Below, piece by piece: positions 20,831 to 31,477 of a stretch of DNA of 64,000 nt; position 1 is the first letter of the stretch; each line of letters opens with the position of its first letter. Origin of the DNA: Ustilago trichophora (lineage: Eukaryota; Basidiomycota; Ustilaginomycetes; Ustilaginales; Ustilaginaceae). Where the stretch lies: contig OOIN01000047.1 of NCBI GenBank assembly GCA_900323505.1, positions 186,001 to 250,000 on the forward strand, given 5' to 3'. Both the position numbers and the translations under genes were made by a program. Under the pieces are notes generated by a model, which was given only the letters and a program-made list of their open reading frames with translations, ran no database searches and was not told where the DNA came from.

Positions 20831-23258
20831 ATGGGGCTCCCAATGTAAGTCTGACCACACCTGCTACAACTCACATCGTCCTCTGACGACAGCTCACTGA
20901 AAACTTCTTTTAAAATATCACGCGTGTGTGGGTACACAACTCAACAGCACCATCTCAACATGCTCGCTCAACCAATGGGCTCTGGACTTTGACGGCAATC
21001 GCGAGCGCATTCTCTCTTCCATCCGCTTAGCCAAAGCCGCCGGTTCTCGCCTCCGCGTAGGTCCCGAGCTCGAAATCCCAGGATATGGATGTTTCGATCA
21101 CTTCCTCGAGCCCGATACCGTCTTGCACTCTTGGCAAGTCCTTGCCGAGATTCTGTCCTCCGATGCAACCCATGGCATCCTTTGCGACGTCGGTATGCCC
21201 GTCCTACACCGCTCCACCCTATACAACTGTAGAATGCTTCTGTTGGATGGCAAGATCTTGCACATCCGTCCCAAGATGTGGCTTGCCAACGATGGCAATT
21301 ACCGAGAGATGCGCTATTTCACACCCTGGACTAGGACCAACCATACCGATAGCTTTACGCTTCCTCGCATCGTCGCGGCGGTAACGGGACAGGACGAGGT
21401 GCCATTTGGTGATGCTGTGGTCAAGACGAGGGATACGGTGCTCGGGGTCGAGCTCTGCGAGGAGTTGTTCACCCCCAACTCGCCGCATATCAAACAGGGT
21501 CTTGATGGCGTAGAGATCTTTACCAACTCGAGTGCTTCGCATCACGAGCTCAGGAAGCTCTACAGAAGGGTCGAGCTGATCAAGGAGGCGACGCTCAAAC
21601 TTGGCGGGATTTACCTCTATGCCAATCAACAAGGTTGCGACGGTGATCGGCTCTATTACGATGGATGCCCGCTGATTGCCGTGAACGGTTCCATTGTTGC
21701 ACAGGGATCGCAGTTCTCTCTGGACGATGTGCAGGTGATTAGTGCCACGGTGGATCTGGACGACGTCAGGGCGCACAGAAGCGCAAAGTCTCGGGGCATG
21801 CAGGCGGTGAGCCAGAGCATTGGCGCGGGCTGCCCGAGGATCAACGTCGATTTCGAGGTGGGTGAGTCGGAAGAGTGGGGTAGCAAGACACCTGGCACCT
21901 CTACCCCTGTTGGCACTTCGCAAAGGCAGATCAGCGAGGTCAGTGGCAAAAAAGACGATGCAGCCAGACTGTTCAAGCGCTACTTTACCCCCTTATCGCA
22001 GCCCATCGAGGTGCGATACCACTCTCCCGAGGAAGAGATCGCGCTCGGTCCCGCTTGTTGGCTGTGGGACTATCTACGCAGGTCGCGCACCCAAGGATAC
22101 TTTGTTCCGCTATCGGGAGGCATTGATTCGTGTGCCACTGCAACCATCGTTTTCAGCATGTGCCGGTTGGTCTTCGCCGCCATCAATTCGTCCTCCCCCT
22201 CGCCCCCCTCATCGACTTTGACATCCACAGGAACCTCATCCCTGACGACCGATACCCCTGCCCAAGTACTCTCCGACGTCCGACGTATCTGCAACGAAAA
22301 GCAAGACTCTACCTGGATTCCTGCCACCCCTCAAGAACTCTGCAACCGTATCTTTGTAACCTGCTACATGGGTACCCAGAACTCGTCCTCTGAAACCCGC
22401 CAGCGCGCCAAGGATCTGGCCAAAGACATTGGCGCCTACCACATCGACCTCAACATGGACATTATCATCCGATCCATCATCACTCTCTTTTCCACCGTAA
22501 CCGGTGCCACTCCTCGCTTCCGCGTCCACGGTGGCACACCAGCAGAGAATTTGGCTCTGCAAAACATCCAAGCTCGTCTGCGCATGCTTTTGGCATACAT
22601 GTTTGCTCAGCTCACCCCATGGGTTCGTGGCACGTGGGGTGGCCTCTTGGTTCTGGGATCTGCCAACGTTGACGAATCACTGCGTGGATACTTGACCAAG
22701 TACGACTGCAGCTCCGCAGACATCAACCCGATTGGAGGCATCTCCAAGACGGATTTGAAGAGCTTCATCGCCTATGCACGAGACGCTTTCAACCTCCCCA
22801 TTCTGCATTCGTTCCTCACCGCCGTACCTACCGCCGAACTTGAACCCATCACCGAAAATTACGTTCAGGAAGACGAAGCCGATATGGGCATGACCTACGA
22901 CGAGCTTTCCGTTTTTGGACGGCTGCGTAAGAACTTAAAGTGTGGACCCTATTCCATGTTTAACAAGCTTCTTCAGGAATGGGGCCCAACGTTGGGAGCG
23001 GAAAAAGTGGCGGAAAAAGTGAAATTGTTCTGGTTTGAATATGCGAGGAACCGGCACAAGATGACTACATTGACGCCGAGCTATCATGCTGAAGGATATA
23101 GTCCTGATGATAACAGGTTTGACTTGAGGCCATTTTTGTATCCTTCGAGATTCCCTTTTCAGTTTAGAAAGATTGACGAGTTGGTTCAGCGGCTCACGCC
23201 TGTTTCCCAGGCCGGATTGCTGGCAAGGGAGGAGGAGGAATTCAAGAAGAAGGCCTAA
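20831..23258 (+). CDS. QNS1: Glutamine-dependent NAD+ synthase (14-nt first exon)
   Basis: A 774-aa enzyme converting nicotinic acid adenine dinucleotide, ATP and glutamine to NAD+. The large exon (20948-23258) begins within the family N-terminus, [15 protein letters not shown], without an ATG. A 14-nt exon at 20831-20844 (ATG GGG CTC CCA AT) followed by GTAAGT supplies the start; its phase matches exon 2 after the acceptor CAACAG, giving [15 protein letters not shown]. The intron is 103 nt. The nitrilase-like glutaminase domain shows the Glu-Lys-Cys triad: E in [10 protein letters not shown] (about 44), K in [10 protein letters not shown] (about 112) and C in GVELCEELF (about 174). The synthetase domain has the ATP loop PLSGGIDS (about 393) and the family-typical [22 protein letters not shown]. 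Length is slightly above yeast Qns1 (714), due to inserts such as the Ser/Pro/Thr stretch near 22190-22250. Confidence 0.93.
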
Positions 23259-23399
23259 AAAGGGACGGAAGAGAATCTATACAGTAAATGATTACGAATT
23301 GAAAAAATAAAAAAGTGCTACTCATAACTGTACAAATTGGAATGCTAAAAATGCTAAAGCAGCGGGTGATGGATTGACTCTTCTTCTAAAAACCCAACA

Positions 23400-24926
23400 T
23401 CAAGCTGTGTTTTGAATCCTAGGCGATGTTGTGGTTGTTATTGTTTCGGCGGTTTTACCCTTGTTTCGCCAAACAGCCTTTTGTGGCGCACGAACTCTAA
23501 GAGTGATCAACCAAGTAGATGTACTAATAGCGCACATAACGATCCAACTAAACTGACCCTCCAAAACGGCTCTACTTGTACTGAAAGCAAATAAACTAGT
23601 ACTAAAAGTTGGACCAATAGTTCTACTCAAACAACCTGCCATCTGACTAACACTATTAAGGGTTGCCAAGCTCGCCCTGCTAGGAGCAGCATTGTTGACA
23701 AGCAAATTGCTACAAACAATCGACATGTTGCTAATGCCCTTCAGTACTATAGCCAACACGAGAGCTGTCATGGGGATGAGCTTTGTGGAAGGGTAAGTGG
23801 CGGCGAGAAAGTGAGCCAAGGGGAAACAGAGCCATAGAAAGGGTAGACAGGATGTAACCCGGGTATAGACTCGAAGTGGGCCACCAAGACGACGCTCGAG
23901 AGTGGGGAAAAGGATGAGTTGGACAATGACTGTAAAGGCTCCGTTGAGGGCGAGAATGGTTCCTATATCAGAAGAGGAGAGCGAAAGACCGCCGTGCTGA
24001 ATAGATGTGTAGCAGAATAAGGGTAAAAGGGCGGCATGACAGGCGTTGAGAAAGTTGAGGCACAGTTGGGTGCCCAAGATCCTACTGATCGAGGGTGACG
24101 AGAGCAAAGCGGGGATTGAGGGCGGAGCATCTTGCTCGACTTGCTCTGTCGTTGTGGTGATGATTGATTCTGATTCGTTTGAGGAGGATGCGTCTTTGGT
24201 CTGGGAGAATGCTTTGTTCGGTAGTGTCTCTTTGAGGAACAAGCTGCCAAAGATGATAGCGGCGAGATTGAAGCAGCTGGCAATACCACAGGGCAACCAA
24301 AACGGATGTTTTCCCAACCAACCACCTCTCTCACCACCGATATCGACCAGCCATCCACCCAGGGCATTTCCCAAGATCGAACCTACCGCAAAGCAAAGGG
24401 GAATCAGACTGAAAGCCCTTGCCTGATTCGTCTCATCGGTGATTTCAGCAAGGACACTTTTCAAAATGGCGATGTTGCCATTCATCAATCCGGCGATGGA
24501 CCGTGCCAGCACCATCTGGGGAAAACTCTTTGCAAAGCCAAAAGCATTTACCGACAAAAAGGAGCCAAACAGACCGATAAGAAGGACCGGTTTGCGTCCG
24601 ATTCGATCTGAAAGTCGAGCCCAGAAAAAGATGGTGAGGAATTGGACGAATGCAAAACAAGATTCGACCAGACCAGCGTAGTAGCCAATTTGGGAGGTTG
24701 GAACCGAAGGAGGAAGGTTACGACGAAGCATGGCCGTGACAAAGGGGAAGATGACGGTGAATGACATGGGCTCTGTCATACGCATCAGGCAGAGTACAAA
24801 GAGCTGTTTTCGGGGTAAAGGCGTCGGTTTGGGTGATTGAGGAGGTGATATTGGGGTGAGTGATTCATCGTAGCGGGCTGATTGAGGGGCAGAGAGAAGC
24901 GGGCGGGCTTCTTCTGTTGTCGTCAT
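23400..24926 (-). CDS. MFS transporter (12-TM, ZIFL/YCR023C-like)
   Basis: A 508-aa single-exon membrane protein. A short cytosolic N-terminus is followed by about 12 hydrophobic segments in two halves, separated by a cytosolic Ser/Glu-rich loop (about 245-275). The MFS loop 2-3 signature appears as WARLSDRIGRKPVLLIG (about residue 104), and a second-helix pattern is GSILGNALGGWLVDIGG. The start FVLCLMRMTEPMSFTVIFPFV matches fungal members of the ZIFL/YCR023C-type group of drug:H+ antiporter-like proteins. Substrate is unknown. The gene converges with QNS1, with 141 bases between the stop codons, and is divergent from the DUF4385 gene. Confidence 0.88.
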   Translation of the reverse strand: MTTTEEARPLLSAPQSARYDESLTPISPPQSPKPTPLPRKQLFVLCLMRMTEPMSFTVIFPFVTAMLRRNLPPSVPTSQIGYYAGLVESCFAFVQFLTIFFWARLSDRIGRKPVLLIGLFGSFLSVNAFGFAKSFPQMVLARSIAGLMNGNIAILKSVLAEITDETNQARAFSLIPLCFAVGSILGNALGGWLVDIGGERGGWLGKHPFWLPCGIASCFNLAAIIFGSLFLKETLPNKAFSQTKDASSSNESESIITTTTEQVEQDAPPSIPALLSSPSISRILGTQLCLNFLNACHAALLPLFCYTSIQHGGLSLSSSDIGTILALNGAFTVIVQLILFPTLERRLGGPLRVYTRVTSCLPFLWLCFPLAHFLAATYPSTKLIPMTALVLAIVLKGISNMSIVCSNLLVNNAAPSRASLATLNSVSQMAGCLSRTIGPTFSTSLFAFSTSRAVLEGQFSWIVMCAISTSTWLITLRVRAPQKAVWRNKGKTAETITTTTSPRIQNTA

Positions 24927-25441
24927 GTTTGGTGAAATTTCAACTTTTCTTTTATGGAGGAGGAGAAGGTGTCCTATGGGTGAGAGCGCATGTCTATATT
25001 CTTCGTCTAAGGGGAAAAAGAAGGTTGTGGTTGATGATAGAGGAAGAAGGATGATTATGATGATGATGATGGTGGTGGTGGTGGTGGTGGTGATGGTGGT
25101 GGTGGTGGTGGTGGTGGTTAGTGACGATGTCGAACGAGAGGAGCTGTCCAGTTGTGAGTTAAGGTGAAGTTTTCATACAATCGCACTTCAAAAACCGCGT
25201 GGTCGACTTCTTAAGCACTGCCTGCCTTGAATAACCGAGCTCTCCTTTTTTTTTTTTTTTTTTCCTAATCAGATCCGCTGTATCCGCCGTAACCGTTGCT
25301 GACTCCCCCGCACCTCCACACCAACACTTTTTGTTTTTTGTTTTTTTGGTGGTTCACCATCACATCGTGTCCACTTGGTTGCATGGCCGCTTCCTCCCAA
25401 CCCACCATCTTACCTCGTTGTTGCACTGCTATAGCTCCACC
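24927..25441. other. Divergent intergenic region with ATG/GTG microsatellite
   Basis: About 515 bases. It contains the trinucleotide array at 25051-25118, a T-run at about 25246-25263 and a CT/CA-rich leader before the downstream ATG. No gene is supported. Confidence 0.5.
25051..25118 (+). repeat. (ATG/GTG)n trinucleotide microsatellite
   Basis: Several ATG units followed by long GTG runs, interrupted by single ATG units. It lies in the shared promoter of two divergent genes. Confidence 0.9.
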
Positions 25442-26137
25442 ATGGTTCGCACTCGCGCGTCCTCTCTCCGCACCGCTGTTTCAAGCGACCATATAGCCGG
25501 GCCCAGCGCATCCAAGCCGAAATCGAAACCAAAATCCAAATCAGCACCCAAATTCCCTTACGACCTCCCATACCCGCAACTGTGCCTTCGCACCCACCCT
25601 CACCTCTACCGCACAGGTATAGGTGAGCAAGGGGTCCTCATGGTCGAGCCCTACAAGTCTGAGCTGCTTCCACACTGGCGTTTCCGAAATCCGGCAGTTG
25701 CCACCGAATCGAGCTCTAAACTCTACTCGATTTTTCTGGAATACGTCCAAGAAGGCGACTTTGCAGGTGCCGACATGGCGAGAAAGTTTATTCAGATGGG
25801 CTATACTCGCGCTAGAAGATATGCAAATCATAAAGGCGGCAAAAAGTATGTCTATGATGATGAGATCAAGGCTAAAATCAAGGGAAAGGCAAAAGGCAGC
25901 AGGAGAGAAATCAAAAGGCTCCAAGTCGAAGATCAGGAGCCGGATAAAGTTGAAGCTGCGCGGATCTTTAAGATTCTTCTGGACAACAAAGTGTGGACTA
26001 ACCAAGGCTACTTACAACTGAGAGAAGCGCATATAGACTGGGCAAATTCACAACCGTCTCTTACGTCGGAAAGCAAAGAGGTCCAACAGGCGCTGCTGAA
26101 TGACCCACAGAGCCAGAGGATCGTAAGGAAGTGGTGA
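25442..26137 (+). CDS. DUF4385 family protein
   Basis: A single-exon protein of 231 aa. After a basic, Ser/Lys-rich N-terminus (residues 1-37), the rest matches what I recall of DUF4385: LRTHPHLYRTGIGEQGVLMVEPYKSELLPHWRF, then GDFAGADMARKFIQMGYTRARRYANHKGGKKY. The family has members in bacteria, viruses and fungi, and its biochemical role is unknown to me. The conserved Arg/Lys-rich block (TRARRYANHKGGKKY, about 153-167) suggests nucleic-acid or phosphate contact; this is inference. The frame is open 5' of the ATG at 25442, but that ATG (CACCATGG context) starts the basic N-terminus. Confidence 0.82.
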   Translation: MVRTRASSLRTAVSSDHIAGPSASKPKSKPKSKSAPKFPYDLPYPQLCLRTHPHLYRTGIGEQGVLMVEPYKSELLPHWRFRNPAVATESSSKLYSIFLEYVQEGDFAGADMARKFIQMGYTRARRYANHKGGKKYVYDDEIKAKIKGKAKGSRREIKRLQVEDQEPDKVEAARIFKILLDNKVWTNQGYLQLREAHIDWANSQPSLTSESKEVQQALLNDPQSQRIVRKW

Positions 26138-26371
26138 TTTTTTTTCTGCAACATTGTTAGTGTCAGAGACAAAATGTAACAATTTTCAGCGGGAAAAAAA
26201 TATCCGGGTCGCGTAAATGAAGAACGCGATCTTTTGAGACGCTTGTCAGACTCTGCACAAGTTTAAGCACGGATCAACTTGACTTGGGGTTTGGCTTTTG
26301 AACCTGTCTCTCTCTCCCATAAGCTTGTCTTTCTGCCTTCACATCAGTTCAAGGTAGAGAGTAAAGTATAA

Positions 26372-27067
26372 ATGACGGACGCAACATCTCCAAGGCCCGT
26401 TAAAAAGGCCCAATCTACCGCGGCTCAAAACGACGAAAAGACGCAGAAAAACGGATCTACACTCGAAGCTAACGACAAAACCGAGTTGCAAGAGCGAGAC
26501 GGCGAGCACGAAGCTGATGCTGAAGCACAAGACGATCAGGCAGAACAAGAGGAGGGAGGGGACGATGATGATGACGATGATGCCGATGATGACGATGATG
26601 ATGATGGATCGTATGAATCATCGGATGACGATGGAGGGGGAGGGGGACGGGGAAATGTAGGCCTCTCGTACCTGCTCGAAGACGTAAGTCATTATCCTTT
26701 TCATCCTTATCCCATGTGTTGCATGACAACAAGTTTGACTTGTATTTACACTGGAATTGGTATGGATAACAGCATGATGAGGATGAATCCGAAGATGAAG
26801 ACTTTCACGAATCGCAAGAAGAGGATAATGAGGATGATGATCCTGGTAAGCATTCTTTCATCTCCGCTGGCTATTCTGCCTTTGTTTTTTCTTCTTTTTT
26901 CTCTTTCTTTTTCTTTCTTTGGGGGGACTTAACCATCTCTACTTTTAACCAAATTGCGGCACACAGAGATTCAAGAGTCGGACGAGGAAGATAGTACCCC
27001 CGCCTCGTCAAGTACGAAGCGGAAGCGTGCTGCGCAGTCTGCATCTGCTAGCAAGCGGTCGAAATGA
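26372..27067 (+). CDS. Acidic nuclear-type protein (three exons)
   Basis: Exons 26372-26683, 26773-26845 and 26967-27067 join in frame to 161 aa (introns GTAAGT...ACAG and GTAAGC...CACAG). The protein starts with a Lys/Gln/Ala region, becomes extremely acidic (Asp runs at about 64-82) and has a short hydrophobic patch, NVGLSYLLED, at the first exon border. A second acidic stretch follows, and the protein ends with a basic cluster, STKRKRAAQS...SKRSK, that could be a nuclear signal. This layout resembles histone-chaperone-like or nucleolar acidic proteins, but no family motif is clear enough to name. The Asp run is coded by GAT/GAC repeats and may vary in length between strains. Confidence 0.65.
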
Positions 27068-27250
27068 ACACATCTTGGTCTCTTTTTCACAGCTTCAACA
27101 TCGTTCGGTGCGATGCTGGTGTTTGCCAGTCAGACACTCTCGCACGCAGAATCTTTCTGGTAGGCATGAAATAAACGTAAGCATTAATGATCAAGTCATG
27201 AAAACGATTCGGGTATATCTAACATCGTGTCAAAGGCAAACATGATTAAA

Positions 27251-29155
27251 CTAGGTCTTCTTCATGATCGTCTCGGCCGCTTTTTCGGCGATACCGTAAA
27301 GCGTCGAGCTCAAATGGGCCGATACCTGGACAGGCAGGACACTGGCGTCCACCACCCTGACATTTTGAGTGCCGTACACTTTGAACTGTCCATCGACTAC
27401 GCCACCCATCTCCTTTGATCCCATGGCTGCTGTGCCGAGCTGGTGGCTAACGGCTGCGTAGCCGGAACCGCCGTTGGGAGTGTTTCCCAGAATCCACGAT
27501 TCCCACCTGCTGTAGCGGCCAGAGTAGGTTCCGTCGGGGATCAAATCAAATCCGGGAGTGGTTTCGCCGTTGTAAGTCAACTGCTTGAGATTCTGGTTCT
27601 TGAGCACCTTTCTCGAGGCACGCAGCGATGCGACCTGCATGTCCATATCGATGGGAAGGCCAAAGTAGTTGGGGTCAATACGCGCGGCGTCGAAGGGGTT
27701 TTGACTGGTCGCACGGATCGAACCTCGCGAGAAGGGGAGCAGAGTCCACACGTCGAGTCCGTACGAGTTTGCCGGGTAGCCCGTGTCAAAGAACAACTCT
27801 ACCACGGGTGCCTTCTTGTCAAAGATGAGGCTGATTGCGCTCTTCCACTGAGCCTGTACGCTGGCCTTTGAGACAACGTGCCCTTGGGATACGAGCTGCG
27901 AAGCCCACGAATCGAGATTCGAGTTGATCCAGTTGCGAACATCGGTAGCGTTGGACATGATCTGTTCGACATTTGGCATGGCAATGGCTGCTGAAGGACC
28001 ACCGCCAGAGTAGTTGATGTTGCCGCGAGATCCGATGGTGGTCATGGTTTGATCTTGCAAGTTCTTTCCAACACCTGGCAGATCCACCTTCTGATCAACG
28101 CCGATCGAGTCGAGGTCGGACTTGGCACCGATACCGGAACGCTGGAGCAAGGTGGGAGTGTTGAGTGCACCAGCGGCTAGGATGACTTCTTTGTTGGCGA
28201 GCAATCGGATCTGGTTGCCGTCCTTGCTCTGCTGGACAACTACGCCAGAGCTCTTCTTGGTCGAGCCAGAGCTAGAGTCCCAAAGTAGACTTTTGGCTCG
28301 AGTACCGGTGAGGACATCCAAGTTCTTTCGACTCTGAACTGGCGTGTAATAGGCCGAGGCGGAGGAAACGCGCCTGCCATTGACATCGATCGAGTTGGGA
28401 GTGTAGGCCACGCCATTGGCGTTTCCAGAGCACTGATCATCGACTTGTTGGACGCCGAGAGTTTCACCGACAGCCTTGATGAATGCGGCCTGTTGGGGAC
28501 CTGTGAACATTCGCTTCCACATTTGGGTTGCTCCGCCGATGCCTCTCTTCCTCCTGTTGTTGTTTCGAATTTGGGAGAAAGCAATCTCGAGGGGACCATT
28601 TGTGCCGTGAACGCTCGGATCCCATCTGGCACCGAGCTGCTTCTGCTGGTCGTTGGGCGCGACAAACTTTTCGCTCTTCTTCATGTAACCGAGCAATCCG
28701 TCCCAGTTCCATCCACCGTCGGTCGAGTTGAACATCAAAGGACCTAGAGCATCATACTGTGCCTTGGAGGCACGGTTCCACGCAGCGCCATTGATCGAGG
28801 TCGAGCCTCCAAGAGTTCTTCCTCCCAAAGGAGCTTTGGCATGACCACCGACTTGTGGGACAGTATTGAACTTGTAAGTAAGATCAGTGCCGAAGGCGTT
28901 TCCGTACTTATCAACATTATAGATGTCAGGATTATTTCGGTCGTCGTTGCCGGCTTCGATGACGAGGACCGAGACGGAAGAATCGGATGAGAGTCGATTG
29001 GCAACGGTCAACCCGGCCAATCCACCTCCAACGATCACATAGTCGTAGGCCTTGTTGGAGACGCGAGATGCATCAGTGATAATAGCGGCCGAAGTGGACG
29101 AGATCGAGACGAGAACGAGCCCAGCTAGGGCTGTGAAGGATCGTGAGAGCTGCAT
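27251..29155 (-). CDS. Secreted GMC-family FAD oxidoreductase
   Basis: A 634-aa glucose-methanol-choline oxidoreductase. Residues 1-24 form a signal peptide (hydrophobic core ALAGLVLVSISS, cleavage near STSAA). The FAD dinucleotide-binding motif is DYVIVGGGLAGLTVANRL (about 38-55) with the acidic ribose partner in VLVIEAGND. The GMC signature is seen in GGRTLGGSTSINGAAWNRA. The catalytic pair is H571 (SHQLGTAAMG) and H614 (VSAHLSSTLYG), 43 residues apart as in glucose oxidase. The substrate (sugar, alcohol or aryl alcohol) cannot be told. In plant-associated or wood-colonising fungi such enzymes often deliver H2O2 outside the cell; that role here is inference. Confidence 0.92.
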   Translation of the reverse strand: MQLSRSFTALAGLVLVSISSTSAAIITDASRVSNKAYDYVIVGGGLAGLTVANRLSSDSSVSVLVIEAGNDDRNNPDIYNVDKYGNAFGTDLTYKFNTVPQVGGHAKAPLGGRTLGGSTSINGAAWNRASKAQYDALGPLMFNSTDGGWNWDGLLGYMKKSEKFVAPNDQQKQLGARWDPSVHGTNGPLEIAFSQIRNNNRRKRGIGGATQMWKRMFTGPQQAAFIKAVGETLGVQQVDDQCSGNANGVAYTPNSIDVNGRRVSSASAYYTPVQSRKNLDVLTGTRAKSLLWDSSSGSTKKSSGVVVQQSKDGNQIRLLANKEVILAAGALNTPTLLQRSGIGAKSDLDSIGVDQKVDLPGVGKNLQDQTMTTIGSRGNINYSGGGPSAAIAMPNVEQIMSNATDVRNWINSNLDSWASQLVSQGHVVSKASVQAQWKSAISLIFDKKAPVVELFFDTGYPANSYGLDVWTLLPFSRGSIRATSQNPFDAARIDPNYFGLPIDMDMQVASLRASRKVLKNQNLKQLTYNGETTPGFDLIPDGTYSGRYSRWESWILGNTPNGGSGYAAVSHQLGTAAMGSKEMGGVVDGQFKVYGTQNVRVVDASVLPVQVSAHLSSTLYGIAEKAAETIMKKT

Positions 29156-30867
29156 CCTGAAAGTTTCTTCCAGTCAGAGGCGGGGGTATATAGAAGTCGT
29201 GATAGGGGATGGAGGGATATAGGTCGATTAGGTTTGGGGGTAAGGGTCAGGTATCGTTCGAGTAGAGACACGGTTCGTTCGGCGCTTGGATGATCCTCAT
29301 CGACGAGAACGACAGATGACAGCAACCCATCTATATAGCTTTTTCTCGAGCATGACAAAAGCGTACTGCATACATACAGTGTCTGGAGAGTCGTGGTGTG
29401 GTGGGGTTTGTCGGATACCGCTTCATTTCGTTGCGCCATGCTTTGCACGAGACACTGTTCCCCCCCCCCCAAGAGGCTGGATCCTGCTCCTGTGACCACA
29501 ATGCGAGCAAAGCGACCCGCCAACGTCCGACATATGAGAGTCGAAATGGGCGTGGGGTTGTTACGAGGTTTAGGGTAGTTTTTTTTTTTTTTGGCGTATT
29601 GCACTAAAAAGAGAAGAAAAAATCACAATTTTGACGTTCGTATTACAGCGGATACGCACTGACCTTGTTCACCACGTTCGAGAACGAGGCTTTTTGTTTG
29701 TCGACAGCGGGAAGTTTAGCGAGCGGAAGGAGCTGTTTCCGGTTTTCGTCAAGGGAAGACCATGGTCTTCGGAATTCCTCATCCCTTTTTTGGAAGACAA
29801 TACAATACAGTGGCTTTGCTCGCTTGAGTATCACATCTTGTGTTTCAGAAGGATGATGTAGTGATGCACCGGAATACGAAGTTGCACCAAACGGTAAGGC
29901 GGAGTTCCGTGTACGACGACATCAAAGAGGGAATTGACCGGTTCGGGTAGAGTAGACCTGCGGCGGAATTCTCTCATCCTGCCTCGCGGGATGTTGCATG
30001 AGAGCATGAAAAGGCGAGAGTGTACACTTGAGCCCTGCGCCACCACTTTTTGTCTTTGTTCTCATCAATCCCACGCTCCTACCCCCTGTACCACAACAGG
30101 TTCGTGCCACATGATCCACTTTCTGACGACCTCGGACTGCTTGTTCTTTTCTCAGTCGAGCCTCGACATTATGACCATACCCTATACGTGGACGAAATTT
30201 CTTGACACAGTGAAAAGAAAGGATTAAGTTCGGTTGAAGGATACATGAAAGAATTTTAAAGTTGGGCTCGCGTTCCTGTGCAATGTTTGTACAGTACAGT
30301 ACAGTACAGTATGTGCCTGCCTGATTTGGAAAGTGTGAAATCGGTCTTCAACGGACGAGACCTGACGCGGGATGGCGGAGAGACAAACAATTTTAGCGTT
30401 TGCATCATCGTACAGTACAGTTCCTGGCTCGCTTTTCTCTCCTCTTCTACAGTACCGACGGTCCCACATCTTGTCCGACATCCGCCTCTGAACTTCAGAG
30501 AAAAGCTATGCTCGACGCTTTCGTTTGTCCGAAAGCTGCATGGATGGTAGGGCCCGACGGCGAGATTGCCGACGCCTTGACTCGGAACCCATCCACCGAC
30601 CCCCACCTCCGTCTAGGCGCATTCAGGAGCAGAGACTCGTGTTGCCTCTCGTTGGAGGGCATCACACCGCCCATCATCAAACCCATAAGCATGACGTTGG
30701 GTTGGTTTTGAGTGGGCCATGTGCTGCTCAATGCGCTTCTGCTGCACTGGCTGTGTCCAAAGAGGAGAATGCGAGGTTTCTACACTCACTCAAAAAGTCG
30801 GTGGCGCTTTGAATCAACTTTAGCGTGTCATATAAGATAACATCCATAGGACTGGATGTACATGAAG
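29156..30867. other. Intergenic region, gene-poor
   Basis: About 1.7 kb between the GMC gene and the tRNA. It holds a C10 run near 29461, a T12 run near 29579, and two TACTG/CAGTA tracts at 30289-30312 and 30410-30422. Only short chance ORFs are present. Confidence 0.45.
30289..30312. repeat. CAGTA short tandem repeat
   Basis: Reads GTACAGTACAGTACAGTACAG: four to five CAGTA units, the reverse complement of the TACTG units seen at 14467. A two-unit copy lies at 30410-30422. Confidence 0.85.
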
Positions 30868-30968
30868 TCCCAGTTAGTACAATGGTCAGTATAGGGCACT
30901 CTCAAGTCTCGGTGATTTCCAAGTCACCAAGTGCTGCTCAGATCAGGGTTCGATTCCCTGGCCGGGAA
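30868..30968 (+). tRNA. tRNA-Glu (anticodon CTC) with 29-nt intron
   Basis: A cloverleaf can be built. The acceptor 5' strand is TCCCAGT (30868-30874) and the 3' strand is GCCGGGA (30961-30967), with one A-C mismatch at pair 5-68 and a terminal T-G pair. The D arm is GTAC-AATGGTCA-GTAT. The anticodon stem is GGGCA/TGCTC and the anticodon loop is CTCTCA[intron]C, with anticodon CTC at 30901-30903. The T arm CAGGG-TTCGATT-CCCTG is perfect. The intron (30905-30933) sits after position 37, the standard nuclear site. B box GGTTCGATTCC is consensus, and an A box overlaps the D arm. A T6 run at 30973-30978 should end Pol III transcription. With the intron removed the molecule is a normal tRNA-Glu of about 72 nt. 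Confidence 0.85.
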
Positions 30969-30972
30969 ATTC

Positions 30973-30978
30973 TTTTTT
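30973..30978 (+). terminator. RNA polymerase III T6 terminator
   Basis: Six consecutive T residues start five bases after the tRNA discriminator base, which is the normal distance for Pol III termination. Confidence 0.75.
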
Positions 30979-31477
30979 GCAGTTTTTCCCGTTCTCCTTT
31001 TTTTTCCCTTCTTTTTTTTTTTTTTTTTTTTTTTTTTCCTATCTTCTCAAACGATGTTGACTCTGATTCATGTGCGGACACACTCTTGGCGACTCACTTC
31101 GCTTGCAACCTTGTCAACCATTACCCCCCCTATAACCGTGCTTGGACAGACCATGCTCACCAGAACCACATGGGGGAAGATCACCGGCTCCCTATGCATA
31201 CAGAATAGCCTGTTGACGTATAGCAGAACCCATGGCCCACAAAGGTTCGACAATCTGAGACCAGTGTTGAATGGTACATGATATCTCTCCATGTCTGATA
31301 GGTGGTCTAGTAGTACAGCTTTCTGGATTTCAAAGATTGTATCTCGTACAGATGTGGTGAGTGCAAATGGGAGTAGAGTGCTCCAAACGATCAGAGGGAG
31401 TGCGCAAGCGACTACTACAAGAAGATGCAGCCTTCCCGTCGTAGCTTTGCATGTTAGCATCTCCTGCTCTTTGGTGA
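30979..31477. other. Intergenic region
   Basis: About 500 bases between the tRNA and the RPB3 stop codon. It has a long T-run at about 31012-31037. No gene is supported. Confidence 0.4.
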
